NCBI GenBank assembly: GCA_022695795.1
Contig: MU404056.1
Coordinates: forward strand, 620,001-684,000
DNA length: 64,000 nucleotides
Direction of reading: 5' to 3'
Source of the DNA: Biscogniauxia marginata
Lineage: Eukaryota > Ascomycota > Sordariomycetes > Xylariales > Xylariaceae
This document shows, piece after piece, positions 1 through 10,354 of this stretch. Positions within the stretch are counted from its first letter, which is position 1, and every line of letters starts with the position of its first letter. Position numbers and translations under genes: made by a program. The notes under the pieces are model-generated. The model worked only from the letters and a program-made list of their open reading frames with translations. It was not told the origin of the DNA and ran no database searches.

Positions 1-907
1 CATTAATGGACCCAGAAGACCTACGAGAGTATGCGGGTCTGACTACATCTATGATTGCGTGCCGACAGCGATTCACGCTCAGTGCGGCAGGAATCGATCT
101 TATCAAATGGGCTCTCGAGGGCACATTTGGAAATATCGAGGAGCTACCGGAGACCAAAAAGCAGCAGGATGGCAGTAACGCGGTGATTGAAAATGGAGAT
201 ATTGCCGACGCAGATGAAGAGCTTCCCCAACTCGTCGCAGCGTACCTCGTTATGGGCTGCGTAACGGTACGATATCGCAACAACGGCGAAGTGGAGTTGG
301 AATGGGAGGGCAACATGCTTAATGATGGCATTGCCGATGCTGTCATGGCCGTCCTACTGTCTACGGAGAGCAGCCCGGCGGCGGTGAAACGTAAGTTTCC
401 TTGATTATTATTTACTCAGAGAACATTTTACTAACTTACGTAGAATCCGCAAGCAAGCATTCACACTCGCACGAGCTTCCAGCTCGCAATCCTCACGCCA
501 ACCTAACACCACAGGAGCGGCTAGAGCGCCTGTTTCTCTTCCTCGAAGCGCAGTTCGGCGCGGACGCCGTGGCGCCCATCGCGGTCCCCAAGCTGCCCCC
601 GCTGACGAAAGACAAGAAGCCCAATAAGGCAGACGGGGATGAGGACGCTAATTCGGACGCGTCGATGGAGTTGTCCGACGACGGCGAGGAGGAAGAAAGG
701 CTGCTGGAGCTGCGGCAGAAGACAGAGCTCGAGCGCCTACACAAGATCGGGATCCCCGTGCCCGGGGTCGCCATCAAGGTGGACAAGATGGTGGCTACGG
801 TCTGGCTCGAAGACCTGGAGATCGAGTGCAGCCAGAAGGCGTTCGCGGATCGGGTCAAGGCGGTGGTGGAGCGGGCGATCGAGGTCACAGCGCCGCTCTG
901 GGGTTAG
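1..907 (+). CDS. YSH1: C-terminal part of CPSF73/Ysh1-type pre-mRNA 3'-end endonuclease (5' end outside window)
   Basis: The window opens inside this gene, so no start is visible and the metallo-beta-lactamase/beta-CASP core lies upstream. Exon A runs to 390; an intron at 391-443 has a GTAAGT donor, a CTAAC branch point and a TAG acceptor; exon B runs 444-907. The spliced protein carries the C-terminal domain of the CPSF73/Ysh1 family: a hydrophobic-acidic N-part, an acidic low-complexity linker (Asp/Glu run near 640-710), then a conserved end with VWLEDLEIEC and a terminus of VERAIEVTAPLWG. Ysh1 is the endonuclease of the cleavage and polyadenylation complex that cuts pre-mRNA in the nucleus; this C-terminal region binds partner subunits (family knowledge). 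The call rests on the recognised terminal motif, since the catalytic HxHxDH region cannot be seen. Confidence 0.82.
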
Positions 908-1086
908 GTAGGCTAATTATATTTATTTGACAGCATGGAATGATCTGAGCTGGATTGGTTGCTTGGTGGCTTGTGTTATTTTTTTTGTACGGTACGGTAC
1001 ATATGATCTGGTTTCAGATCTACGAACGGGTCTGTGCAGAATATGTAGGTAGGGGGCCTGTCAAGGTTGGGTCGCTGTCTCTGCGG

Positions 1087-1102
1087 CCACGCGTACGCGT
1101 GG
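1087..1102. promoter_or_regulatory. perfect 16-bp palindrome containing two tandem ACGCGT (MCB-like) boxes
   Basis: CCACGCGTACGCGTGG equals its own reverse complement and contains ACGCGT twice, at 1089-1094 and 1095-1100. ACGCGT is the MluI cell-cycle box bound by MBF-type (APSES/KilA-N) factors in fungi. It lies about 100 bp upstream of a TATATAAA box. Function is inferred from the motif only. Confidence 0.35.
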
Positions 1103-1202
1103 TGTTCGGACAAGCGAACCATTCGGGAGAGAGGCCAAGCTTCCTGGCGTTTGGTTGGTCGTCCTGGGGCAGGACAGGCGGCCTGTGTTGGCCTGGCCGA
1201 GA

Positions 1203-1210
1203 TATATAAA
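1203..1210 (+). promoter_or_regulatory. TATA-box-like TATATAAA
   Basis: TATATAAA lies 50 bp upstream of an ATG at 1260 that begins a signal-peptide-like sequence. It could be a core promoter for a small transcript. No initiator can be assigned. Confidence 0.25.
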
Positions 1211-1259
1211 AGCAATACCTCCCCCAAAGGAAGGCTTTTCATCTTGGCCGGCTTTAGCT

Positions 1260-1409
1260 ATGAAATTTCTCCTTCCGACTTGTTTGTCTTTGCTATCTAC
1301 CCTGTCTAACGCAACTCAGCAAACCAAAACATTCGAAGGTGCTGGGATAACTAAGTCGTTGTGTTTTTTTCTTTTTGGCATTCTTTTGGTCTTGTTCGAA
1401 AAATCCTAA
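1260..1409 (+). CDS. candidate short secreted-peptide ORF (49 aa) or first exon
   Basis: The ATG at 1260 opens a 49-residue frame. Its first 20 or so residues (Met-Lys, a Leu/Thr/Ser-rich hydrophobic stretch, then Asn-Ala-Thr-Gln-Gln) look like a secretory signal peptide. A TATATAAA box lies 50 bp upstream. The second half is also hydrophobic, which is odd for a mature secreted peptide. A GT at about 1340 followed by CCTAAC near 1407 could mean that the real gene splices here. I recognise no family, and it may be a chance ORF. Confidence 0.18.
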   Translation: MKFLLPTCLSLLSTLSNATQQTKTFEGAGITKSLCFFLFGILLVLFEKS

Positions 1410-2378
1410 CCTCCCTACCTGATCTTACATAAGTAACTGCCGATACTCAGTCCGAGTTGTCCTGAATGCCTTGTTGGAAACCTTGCCGGGCATTATTTCA
1501 ACCTACCGTCCTTTGCCTCCCGAGGTTGTAGGCGAGAATTGCTTAGGTTAGATCAACGTTAGGTAGGTTATGATATTTTGACGATGAGGCGTATTCTAAC
1601 GTACCTGTTGGGTTTTTATTGAAAGCTGCTCGACCAATCAAAATTCCTTTTCTGTACGGCTGTGATTGTGGCTGTACCTTGTTATCAGGTCGCCGCATGT
1701 AACCCGCCAGGGCAGGCGCAGCTAACCCTAACACCTGCCGACCCTGCCCCCTTTGGATAAGTCGTCCATAAGGCAGAAAGGGAGCACCGCCCCCCCACCG
1801 CCCCTTGTGGCTCCCGTGTATACTACAGAGCACAGCTTTGAGCTATTCGATTGATTCAAACTAGACTTTCTGATTTCAACTCCGAAATGAAACAGCTTCT
1901 GTTCAAAGGGTTGTGTCGCCGAATAGCCCATTCTCCAGAAGGGAATGTATATGGGAGAAAGGCAGAATGCTAGGCTGATAAACAAATCACAGCCTACATC
2001 TCATGGTATACAACTGTGCGTGATACTAAATACACAAGGACGGACATATAAAACATATAAAAAGGTAGTTGAGCATCATAATGTTTGCTCTCAGGACAGA
2101 AAGACAAAGCTACTGGTCATTTGACTTTAGACACGAAACTTACAACCCACTCGAGTGGTACCTGGCTGCATTGTCATTTTCCCGGTTAAGCAAACTTACA
2201 AAGAGAACTCTATCGGAGCTTACAGCTTAGTGCCTACAAATACCTGCTCGGTTTCAGTAATTTACCTCGTTCCGGCATGTCTAGTGCCTCTCTCGCTTTC
2301 GACATCGAAACCCTGCATTCTTCACATTTCGCAACTCCTGCCAGCAAATATCACCACAGCGCAGCAAGGATTTTCCAA

Positions 2379-3470
2379 ATGTCAAATCCTTGGGACGCAT
2401 CAGGCTCGGGATCGGGATCAGGATCGAAGAGAACACTCTCATCCTTTAACCCTTTCTCACGTAGGAGCTCGAGATCTCAGAATCCCAACCCAGGGGGGCC
2501 ATCATCTTCCACTGGCTCCTTTCATTCGAGAATATCGAGCTACGGTGGCCAACATTCGAACAGCATGAGTGGCAACTCGAAGGCGCAGGAGGATACCCTC
2601 TCGAGCGGTGACCCCTATCGTGACCCGCCCCCTTCATACGACGAGGCCACACCGGCGGATGGGGCATTAGCGTCAGGTGCATCCCAATCATATCCAGCAT
2701 ATCAGACAGGCACTTACCGTGGCCTCTCTCTAGCCACCGCTACCACAGACGACGATCCATACGCCTTCCTGTCCTACATCGACACTGTTTTCCTGGTCGA
2801 TGATTCATACTCCATGACCGGTAGCAACTGGGAGCAGGCGGCACAGGCCCTCAACTACATCCTGCCGGTCTGCGTGTCCCACGACAAGGACGGCATCGAC
2901 CTCTACTTCTTGAACCACAGGTCGACGGATGCCGGTGATATGAACGACGGAGCCGCCGGTGGTGGCTACCGCAACGTCACCGACGTGAATACGGTCAAGG
3001 GCATCTTTAACCGCGTGCGCCCGGTAAACATGACGCCCACAGGAACTCGCCTGAGGCACATCCTGACGCCTTACATAGACAGCTACGTCAGGCGGGTAGC
3101 CGAGACGGGGCAAAAGGACTGCGTCAAGCCGTTCAACATCATCGTCATCACGGACGGCCACCCCACCGACGACCTCGAGGGCATCCTGGTCGAGACGGCC
3201 ATGAAGCTCGACCGGCTCGAAGCCCCGCTCTCCCAGGTCGGCGTGCAGTTCTTCCAGGTCGGGTCCGACCCCGCGGCCACCCGGGCGCTGCGCGACCTCG
3301 ACGACGGGCTCTCCACCGAGCAGCGGAACAAGGGCATGCGCGACATCGTCGACACGGCCAGCTTCGACACGAGGCCCGGCCGCGCGGTCCCCGTGCTCTC
3401 CGGCGAGAACATCCTCAAGGTGGTCCTCGGCTCGGTCATAAAGCGGCTGGATCGTCAGAGCGTGCGATAA
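2379..3470 (+). CDS. von Willebrand factor A (vWA) domain protein with a PPxY motif
   Basis: Single-exon gene. I chose the ATG at 2379 (363 aa, context TCCAAATG) because the product then starts MSNPWD, like many fungal vWA proteins; an in-frame ATG at 2277 would add 34 residues. The N-terminal 130 residues are Ser/Gly-rich, disordered-looking and contain PPPSY (83-87), a PPxY ligand for WW domains such as those of Rsp5-type ubiquitin ligases. The vWA domain follows: hydrophobic strand then DDSYS (141-145, the DxSxS metal-binding motif), a TPTGT segment (221-225) and ITDG (257-260, the MIDAS Asp). The MIDAS set therefore looks complete, suggesting metal-dependent protein binding. No signal peptide or membrane segment, so probably cytoplasmic. 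Exact partner unknown. The second half is markedly GC-rich at third codon positions. Confidence 0.8.
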   Translation: MSNPWDASGSGSGSGSKRTLSSFNPFSRRSSRSQNPNPGGPSSSTGSFHSRISSYGGQHSNSMSGNSKAQEDTLSSGDPYRDPPPSYDEATPADGALASGASQSYPAYQTGTYRGLSLATATTDDDPYAFLSYIDTVFLVDDSYSMTGSNWEQAAQALNYILPVCVSHDKDGIDLYFLNHRSTDAGDMNDGAAGGGYRNVTDVNTVKGIFNRVRPVNMTPTGTRLRHILTPYIDSYVRRVAETGQKDCVKPFNIIVITDGHPTDDLEGILVETAMKLDRLEAPLSQVGVQFFQVGSDPAATRALRDLDDGLSTEQRNKGMRDIVDTASFDTRPGRAVPVLSGENILKVVLGSVIKRLDRQSVR

Positions 3471-6032
3471 AGGAAATTAGCTGGGGCTTAGAAAAAAAAA
3501 GAACAGCGAGAATATTGTTAGATAGATATCTAACATGGTATTCTGCGTGCAACCCCTCTCCCTCCAAAAGACTTTTTTTAAATCAAGAAAAAATACTGCC
3601 TATCTCACCGGAGAGTCGTCCCCTTTTAAGCTAGCTGCCTGCTCTCAACTATGTATAATACGGCTGGCAAACCAATCCACCGAACATCGTGCGCAGCTCG
3701 CCTAAGCGGGGGGAGCGGAGCAGATGTGGCCATGACTTGGTCTTCGTTAGCGAGTGGGGGATATACCCCTCGCGAATCTCATCGCTACGAACATTCTCCT
3801 CACTTGTACTTCAGCTACAGGTCACCGGTATTCTGTATTCTGTGTTTCTACACTTAGACTTGGAGGGGGCAGGGAGGTGCATGGGAGGTTATTCTGTGGG
3901 ATGGGTTTAGATAGGAGATACCCAATAGATGGCTACTGGCGGAGCTGGTGGCGCTGTAAGTAGGGGGTTTTCTTCTTCTTCTACAAGTCTGTTAGTCCTT
4001 GTTTTTTTTTTAATATAAACAAACCCTCTTCTTTGGACCTTTCGATATTTCCCGTTTTGCTGTACTTGATTTTGTAAATTTTAAATATCCTACGTGCACG
4101 AAGGGACAGAGATATTATTAATCGACTCGGTTGAGTACCTGGCAGGGGAATCATGAAGTTTAAATGAATATTGAATTATGAAACTAAACTGAAGAGGAAG
4201 AGTGAGGGAGAAGTAGGCTCTCACAAACACATCGTGACATTAAACATGTCTTAGGTGGATATGAATAAAATAAATGCGTGGGTACTTTTTATTAGAAAAT
4301 TTTCAGATCAACGCTAATAGAAAACAAAATTCAAATAAAGATCAAGTTTTACATTAAATCTAGTTACGCACCTATCAATATCTCTTCGTCGTGAGGTGCT
4401 ATATTACTCGATATATCTCGATATTTCATAGTTTCCATTATATATGTTGAAATATGGAGTATACGACCCCTGGTCTCCTGTATCTACCTATATGCATAGG
4501 ATGGGCTTCGCTCATCCCACCTAGACTCACCTTAAACTAATACACTTGACCCTATCCTCATATCTTCGTCTCATCTTAACAATACCTATCAAAAAGGAGA
4601 TTGAAATGTATATATTAATGAATGTATCCTCACATAATTGAGTTTCAGGTATTAAAGACAGAAAGATACACAATTATCAATTAATCAATTCACACACATA
4701 CATACACACAAAATCTCAATGTTGTTTACTTCTTCCTCACTCGTAATTATTATCCTCGCCACTTATAACTATATCAGACCCCACAGCAAGACTGATTATT
4801 TTACCTGGGTACCTAAGGTACCTACGGAAACACCGAAATCAGCAAATCCGCGGGAGTTGAAGAATAAAGTTGGTTGGTTGGTTGGTTTACGCCTCTGTGC
4901 TACCCTACCCTACACTACACATACCTTCATAAAACGAATTATACCTATACCTACTCGTGACTCCATACAAGGTGGAGAGGTTTCACTAAGCCTCCAAATT
5001 CACGCGCCACGCGCCCGTCATCATCTACCTCTAAAAGAGGGGGGGAAAAGAAGTAAGAAAGAGACATCAGCTGTCAGCTTTGTGGCTTATATATCTCTCA
5101 GCAGGGGTATCAACCAACCGGCAAAAAGTGGCTATTGCAGCCACTGGCCTAGTGAGAGCTGAACTTTGTAGCGTTGATCAATGGTGTTGATTGATGTTGA
5201 GGAATGCATGGGAAAAGTTGAACATTCAGTCAACCGATCAAATGCTGCCTTGCCCGACCGGTGAAGAGAGAAGAGAGATCCCTCATAGGGGGCGCTCGTC
5301 ATTTGTCTAGCACGCCGCCACGGCGCTGGGTGCTCAGCCAATAGGAAAGCTCATTTACGATCGGGGTATAGCGCTTAAGTTAAGGTCGTGAGTTGTATAA
5401 ACTAAGCGGCCTACATTCTGAGGCATTATGAGTCAATATCGAATTAGACATTAAAGGAAGACTATCCTCCCCCTCCAAAATTTTTTTTTTTTCTAAGAAG
5501 AACATAACAAGTCACTTCTCAGCCGTAGTGATCGTTCTTCGGCTAGTACAGCGGCAGCGTCTACTACATGCAAATTGACTTGGCTGCTCGACACATCCCT
5601 CGTGGCACGCCCCTGTATAGAGATCAGCTCCGGGATCCCTTCATTCTAAATTTCAATCATACTAACAGCGTCTGTGAGCACGTTATAATTTTCGCGCCAA
5701 TTGAGTTGGCTGCTTGGGTACTGTATTATACCTATTACTCAACTCTCTCTTTGCCGTCGGAACTATTTCTTTCGGTTTTTCAATCCAGATTAAATCGATG
5801 AACGAGGAAATCTTTTTGAAAGGATGATATCGTCTTGATTAAGTGTGTATGTATTGTTGGCAGGTGGATACGGCTCAGCGCCGTAGCTGGTTGGTACTGA
5901 GTGACAAATTTAACTCATCAATCAACCTAGAGGAGATTTATCGTGCTGTTGCACACCTCCCTCTCTTTATGAGAATGCCGGAATATCGTAGGCCCTCCCA
6001 TGGGAAACACGGCATTGAAACTATTTATCAGG
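3471..6032. other. intergenic, no supported gene
   Basis: This 2.5 kb spacer is AT-rich with homopolymer runs (near 3490, 3575, 4000 and 5485), a short CA-rich microsatellite near 4690-4710 and a TTGG tetranucleotide repeat near 4869-4888. The longest open frames (for example 4719-5162) have low-complexity composition and no domain that I recognise. Confidence 0.5.
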
Positions 6033-6862
6033 TTACAACTCCCGTTTTCTACCCCTTCGAGCTATCGTCGGGTTTACGTCCTCCCAATCCGTCAGGTTCA
6101 AGACCTGGACGCCCCAGCCTTCGAGCTCTTCGATAGCAGAGGCCTTGGTCTCTGCACTCGACGCCTCTGTACCATCCTCGATCAGTATGACCTCGTAGCC
6201 AAGTTTGATCCCATCAATGCTCGTTCCCCTCACACATATATCGGTCAGTAGGCCTGTGACCACCAGAGTCTTGATGCTGTGTAATGATAGCTCCGAGTTC
6301 AGCGTCGTGAATTGATGATACTGGTTGTCTGCGAACGCAGAGTATGAATCCACGCTGTGATCCTGTGCCTTTTTGATGTAATTGACGGGCGCTCTGAAGC
6401 CCTCTAGGAGGTGCAGTCGTGTCTGAATCCCATTCTCGATTTGCGCACCCCAAGTCTCTGGAATGCAGTGATCTGGGGTCAGAGACTGTGTTTCGGTCTT
6501 GTCAGGCGTATCCAGAAATGTGATGTTCACAGTATCGCCACTCTTCTTGCCCTCATGGCTCGAAGCGAAAGAAACATGGCCCTGCGGATGCCAGTCTAGG
6601 TTGAGTGGTCAGCAATGGCTCCGATGGAAATTGTGAGTAGCAATACCTTGAGATGCGACAATAAGTGGCCATTCGTGGTCGTCTAATAACTTATAGATAG
6701 TGGGCAGTATTCCTGGTGCTCTTGAATTGTTCAACGAGCCCGTGATAAAGTCATTTTGCACGTCTATGATTACAAGAGCTGTGTTTCTGTGCAGTTTGGA
6801 AGAGAACTACAAATACCTACTTTAGTAATTGCATGACTTGGCTTGAATAGAACAGTGGGCAT
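6033..6862 (-). CDS. PNC1: nicotinamidase (Pnc1-type isochorismatase-fold amidohydrolase)
   Basis: Three exons on the minus strand close in frame to 246 aa: 6862-6817, 6778-6647 and 6595-6033. The family hydrolyses nicotinamide to nicotinate and ammonia in NAD salvage. By alignment with yeast Pnc1 from family knowledge, the catalytic triad is Asp21 (IIDVQNDF), Lys135 and Cys180 (LLTDICVRGT); metal ligands are Asp60 and His62 (DWHP) and His102 (TPDHC). All are present. Splicing is anchored by motif continuity: intron 2 splits the Asp codon of DWHP. Intron 1 is only 38 nt, so the first exon is the least certain part. No signal peptide, so cytoplasmic or nuclear. The tail after the fold is basic (ARRGRKREL). 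The region upstream in the gene's direction contains TATATATA-like sequence near 7100. Confidence 0.85.
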
Positions 6863-8773
6863 GGTAAACTTACTGGTACGGCTTTCGTCACGCAACTAAA
6901 GGTAAGAAGTAGGTTTAAAGTATAACCGAGCATGTTGAAACATCGCTTTGAATTTGAATCATACACGTAGTATATCATCTCGAACTTAGTCAGCTGTTGT
7001 TGCGAGGCTCTTTATATTGCTAGCCCTCAATGTCTACTCCGAACGCGGTGTATGTTTCTAGGTATCTTGGCATTTGTTATCGCACCCATGAACTGAACAT
7101 ATATATATGAGTGCTGATAGCAATAGCGGACTGTTCTGCTTGCGGATAGCTAGAGTGGAGATAGATAAGCACCGCCGAACCGGAGGGAGACCGGCTTGGC
7201 ACCGACAAGCTACCCCGACTGCCCGATCTCTATCCTTTGAGTTGAAGCTTTGGATTTATTAATTGAAACACGAGGAAAGAAATAAAAACAGGAAGTGAAG
7301 GCCTGAATGATACTTGAGGGTAGACAGTTTCATGATCGGTATGAGACTCTATATACACCCCCATTGAAAAGACTTGCTTGTTTGGGTAACTTAGTCCTTG
7401 AGCATTATGCATCTGTCACTGCGATGCACATATACTTTCAAAACTATAGAAAGCCACAATCACTTGATGGGATTCTTGAAGGCCTCGCGCTAAATAGTTG
7501 ATAATTTGAGGATACCCCGGGGGTGTTATCCGTCCTAACTGAATCCATGAATTGCCATCCCCGGGATTTTATGGCTTTCCTATTACATAAAACAAACTCC
7601 CGCAAAGGGGCAATGTCGTGTATAGGTATTGGCTCTTCATGGATAGATCAGGTGACCAGCTCTGGGCAGGGTGGCTGCACAGCTCCCCTTTATATAAGGG
7701 GAGCTTTCCACCTACTCTCATAAGCTCGATCAGGCTATTCACTTTCTCTCGTATACCCCATAAGCTCCCACTCCAGTTATGATCTATCTTGGATCGACAG
7801 GCAACGACAGAAGTTTCTCGGGAATGGAGTTGGACTATGGTAATGTTCTTCGTAAAGGTTATTTAGTATTACCCGTGACTCAATAATCAAAATTTGATTA
7901 AGTCAACTCATATCTATGACCCGGAGGCTTACCTCGCTGTATAGCAGGTTCACTCTCATAAAATAGAAATTCTCACAGTCGGACAAGCTCTAGTCGTTGC
8001 GGACATGACGTCTTTGCTCCCTTAATAATACTAGCCGATGAAGCATGAAAGCTATTTAATCATGCAAATTTATTAGATTCTGTTCCATCTTGCATTTGGT
8101 AACATTGACAACAAGTATTGAATTCGAAACCACGAATTTGATGTAACCTTACAGTCCTGTTAGTGCGTTGAACTCGGATACTCAACATCGCATAAGGATT
8201 TAACGTGAAACAATTGACCATAATTAGCCCCCATTAACGGGAGCTTGATGATAATCCACACGCTCATCCTGCTCCTGAAACATAGTAGCAGAATTAACTG
8301 CCAAAGTCAGGACTGCGCCGTGCCTGGAGGGTAGCATTTGCACGCAAAATGAACCATGGAACTAACACATAAAGCAGCAGTATCGAACTTGGCGCTTAAC
8401 TGGAAATTCTAATTGGTGCAGCTTCACTTGCGACATTCAGGCAACCTCTACTGCCTAGTTCTCTCATACGACTTTCGAAATAACAGTGTCAGAATCCTGG
8501 TAATTTTCCGACTTTTATCCCAAACCAACAGCTACCATTTATGTTCCGCACTGGAGGCCTCTCCTTCTCTCTGATAAAGTCTCGATATCTTTGGTGAATC
8601 TTTCCCTCACAAAATGCTATCCTCTCTTACACGAGGTTCTTGGGGTCATAGACGCTATAGCTGCGTGTCCCTCTCGTCACGAAATTCTGAACATGATGTT
8701 GTAAGTCCACATTAGGGGAGCGACAGATGGCCTAAGGAGCTAATATCTAAGAAGAAATCCGAGAAAACGCACC
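6863..8773. other. intergenic, probable shared 5' region of two divergent genes
   Basis: The nicotinamidase gene (-) and the nuclease-like gene (+) are transcribed away from each other across this 1.9 kb. I see AT-rich sequence, a TATATATATG near 7100, and no frame with a recognisable domain. Confidence 0.45.
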
Positions 8774-10354
8774 ATGCCATTAGTGCCGGAGCCCTTCGAG
8801 AGCATTGCAGCCTGCAAGCAGTTCCCCTTATTTAGAGAAGAATCAATCGCCAAGTCATGGTGTCCATTCTATCCTAATCTCAATATCCCGAAATACAGGG
8901 AGTCTTTGAGCGAAGAGAATAAAGCCGAGCTTGATCAGAGAGCGGACAAATTGTACAAGCGAGCAGGCCGTAATCTCGTATACCAATCCTCTGAGTTCTC
9001 CTGGGAAGTGTGCGCCTGGCATGATGTATTCGGCTTGATTCTCGATGACCAGGGGCTTAGAATGTTAGCACATCTCTGATCAGTATTGCTGACTTCAGCA
9101 TCGTCGTGACTGACCTACTATTCCACTACAGTGACAAGAAGCCTTACGAATTTGTGGAACAAGGCAATGATGGGGAAAGAACCGTCAAAAAGCGAATTCC
9201 AGATGCGACATTTGGACTCAGGGCGTATAACGACTACGATATCAAGCAAGGTTATACGTGTACAGTCCCTGACTGTCTAGAAGACCACACCAGCAAGCAA
9301 CCCGACAAACGACTTTCCGAGGACCGTCTCCGATCTATGATGCACAATCCTGAATGTGGTCTAGTTGTCGATGGAGTATGGGGAGATGTCGACCTCCTCT
9401 TTCCTTTTGCCGTCTATGAGGCGAAGAAGCAAGCTACGAGTTACGAAGCAGCCGAGGACCAAATATTTCACGCGTGCAGGACATATCTGGCTATGTTGGA
9501 CGACCTGGCTAGAGATCCAAATAACGTTGCTGAATATCAGACAGAGGAAAGCTCTCGATACCAATTCTTTGCCTTTATAGTAAGCTAATTTTGGAGTTCT
9601 TTATTGCCCATTATAGCCTGTCTCATGAGTAAAACATGCCCATTATGGCTTGAATTTTTGCTCCCGAGAAATGTTTTATAGATTAAAAACAGTCCAAATA
9701 TAGCAATTACTGACTCCCTTTTCTACAGTCCTGTGGCTCTCACTGGAAAGTCTATATGGTATGGAAGATGGCGGAATCCTGTGTAAGCTGCAGCCCTAGC
9801 AATTTGATACGAGAATAAACGGTACATATGATGAGCTAATGACTCCGGTGTAGAATGTAGAGACAATATGGAAAGGAAATGTTAAAGAGTTCAGTCGCGC
9901 GTTCGACCTGATATGTATCGTGGACCAAATCCACAATTATGCTGCCACTCATCATCGTCCTTTCGTCTTGAAGCATCTAGAGGCGTGGTACGCCCGGCAC
10001 GAGAAGTCACCACAACATACTCAGCCGTCTATCTCAGCTTCCGATCTCGCGGCTGCAGGATTTACGGGTTCAGAGCACATTGGAATAGATAATCCAGAGA
10101 CGCCAGAATGGCTTATCCTCAAAGAAGTTACAAATATATCTAAACAGAGAAGATCATTTCAAACCCGACTATACAACCGGAAGCTGCGCGAACTGATTCA
10201 GACGCGACATTCGGCCGTATTGCCAGAAATGAAGCGAAGGCGGGGTCGCCCTTCCAAAATAGGGACTACTAAGAAGGAAGTACCCAAGCGTGGACGAGGC
10301 CGGCCACTGAAGACAAGAGGCAGACCCAAGAAAGAGTCGAAGGGACTCACATAG
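8774..10354 (+). CDS. PD-(D/E)XK nuclease-like fungal protein with three C-terminal AT-hooks
   Basis: Four exons close to 441 aa: 8774-9063, 9099-9579, 9729-9782 and 9854-10354. The ATG at 8774 has context CACCATGCC. The core resembles fungal PD-(D/E)XK nuclease-like proteins: PD at 131-132 in IPDATFGL, a hydrophobic strand, then E204-A-K206 in FAVYEAKK, with D193/D195 just before it; a strand ending in SCGSHWKV and a helix with VDQIHNYAATHHRP follow. The tail has three GRP cores (405-408, 423-426, 430-433) flanked by Arg/Lys, the AT-hook signature for binding the minor groove of AT-rich DNA. A nuclear DNA-binding, possibly DNA-cleaving role is inferred; activity is unproven. Intron 1 is only 35 nt with a weak donor (GTTAGC), so the 9064-9098 junction is uncertain. 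Introns 2 and 3 have GTAAGC donors. Confidence 0.7.

Larger units (their letters stand above)
908..2378. other. intergenic region between the YSH1-like gene and the vWA gene
   Basis: There is no convincing conserved gene in this 1.5 kb. It holds a perfect 16-bp palindrome with two ACGCGT boxes (1087-1102), a TATATAAA (1203-1210), one short ORF with a signal-peptide-like start (1260-1409), a C-run near 1789-1800, and two TATAAAA-like boxes around 2046-2062 that probably serve the downstream vWA gene. Confidence 0.5.

Noticed and set aside
4719..5162. 147-codon plus-strand ORF.
   Set aside because: Low-complexity composition over microsatellite-like DNA, no domain pattern and no plausible splice partners.
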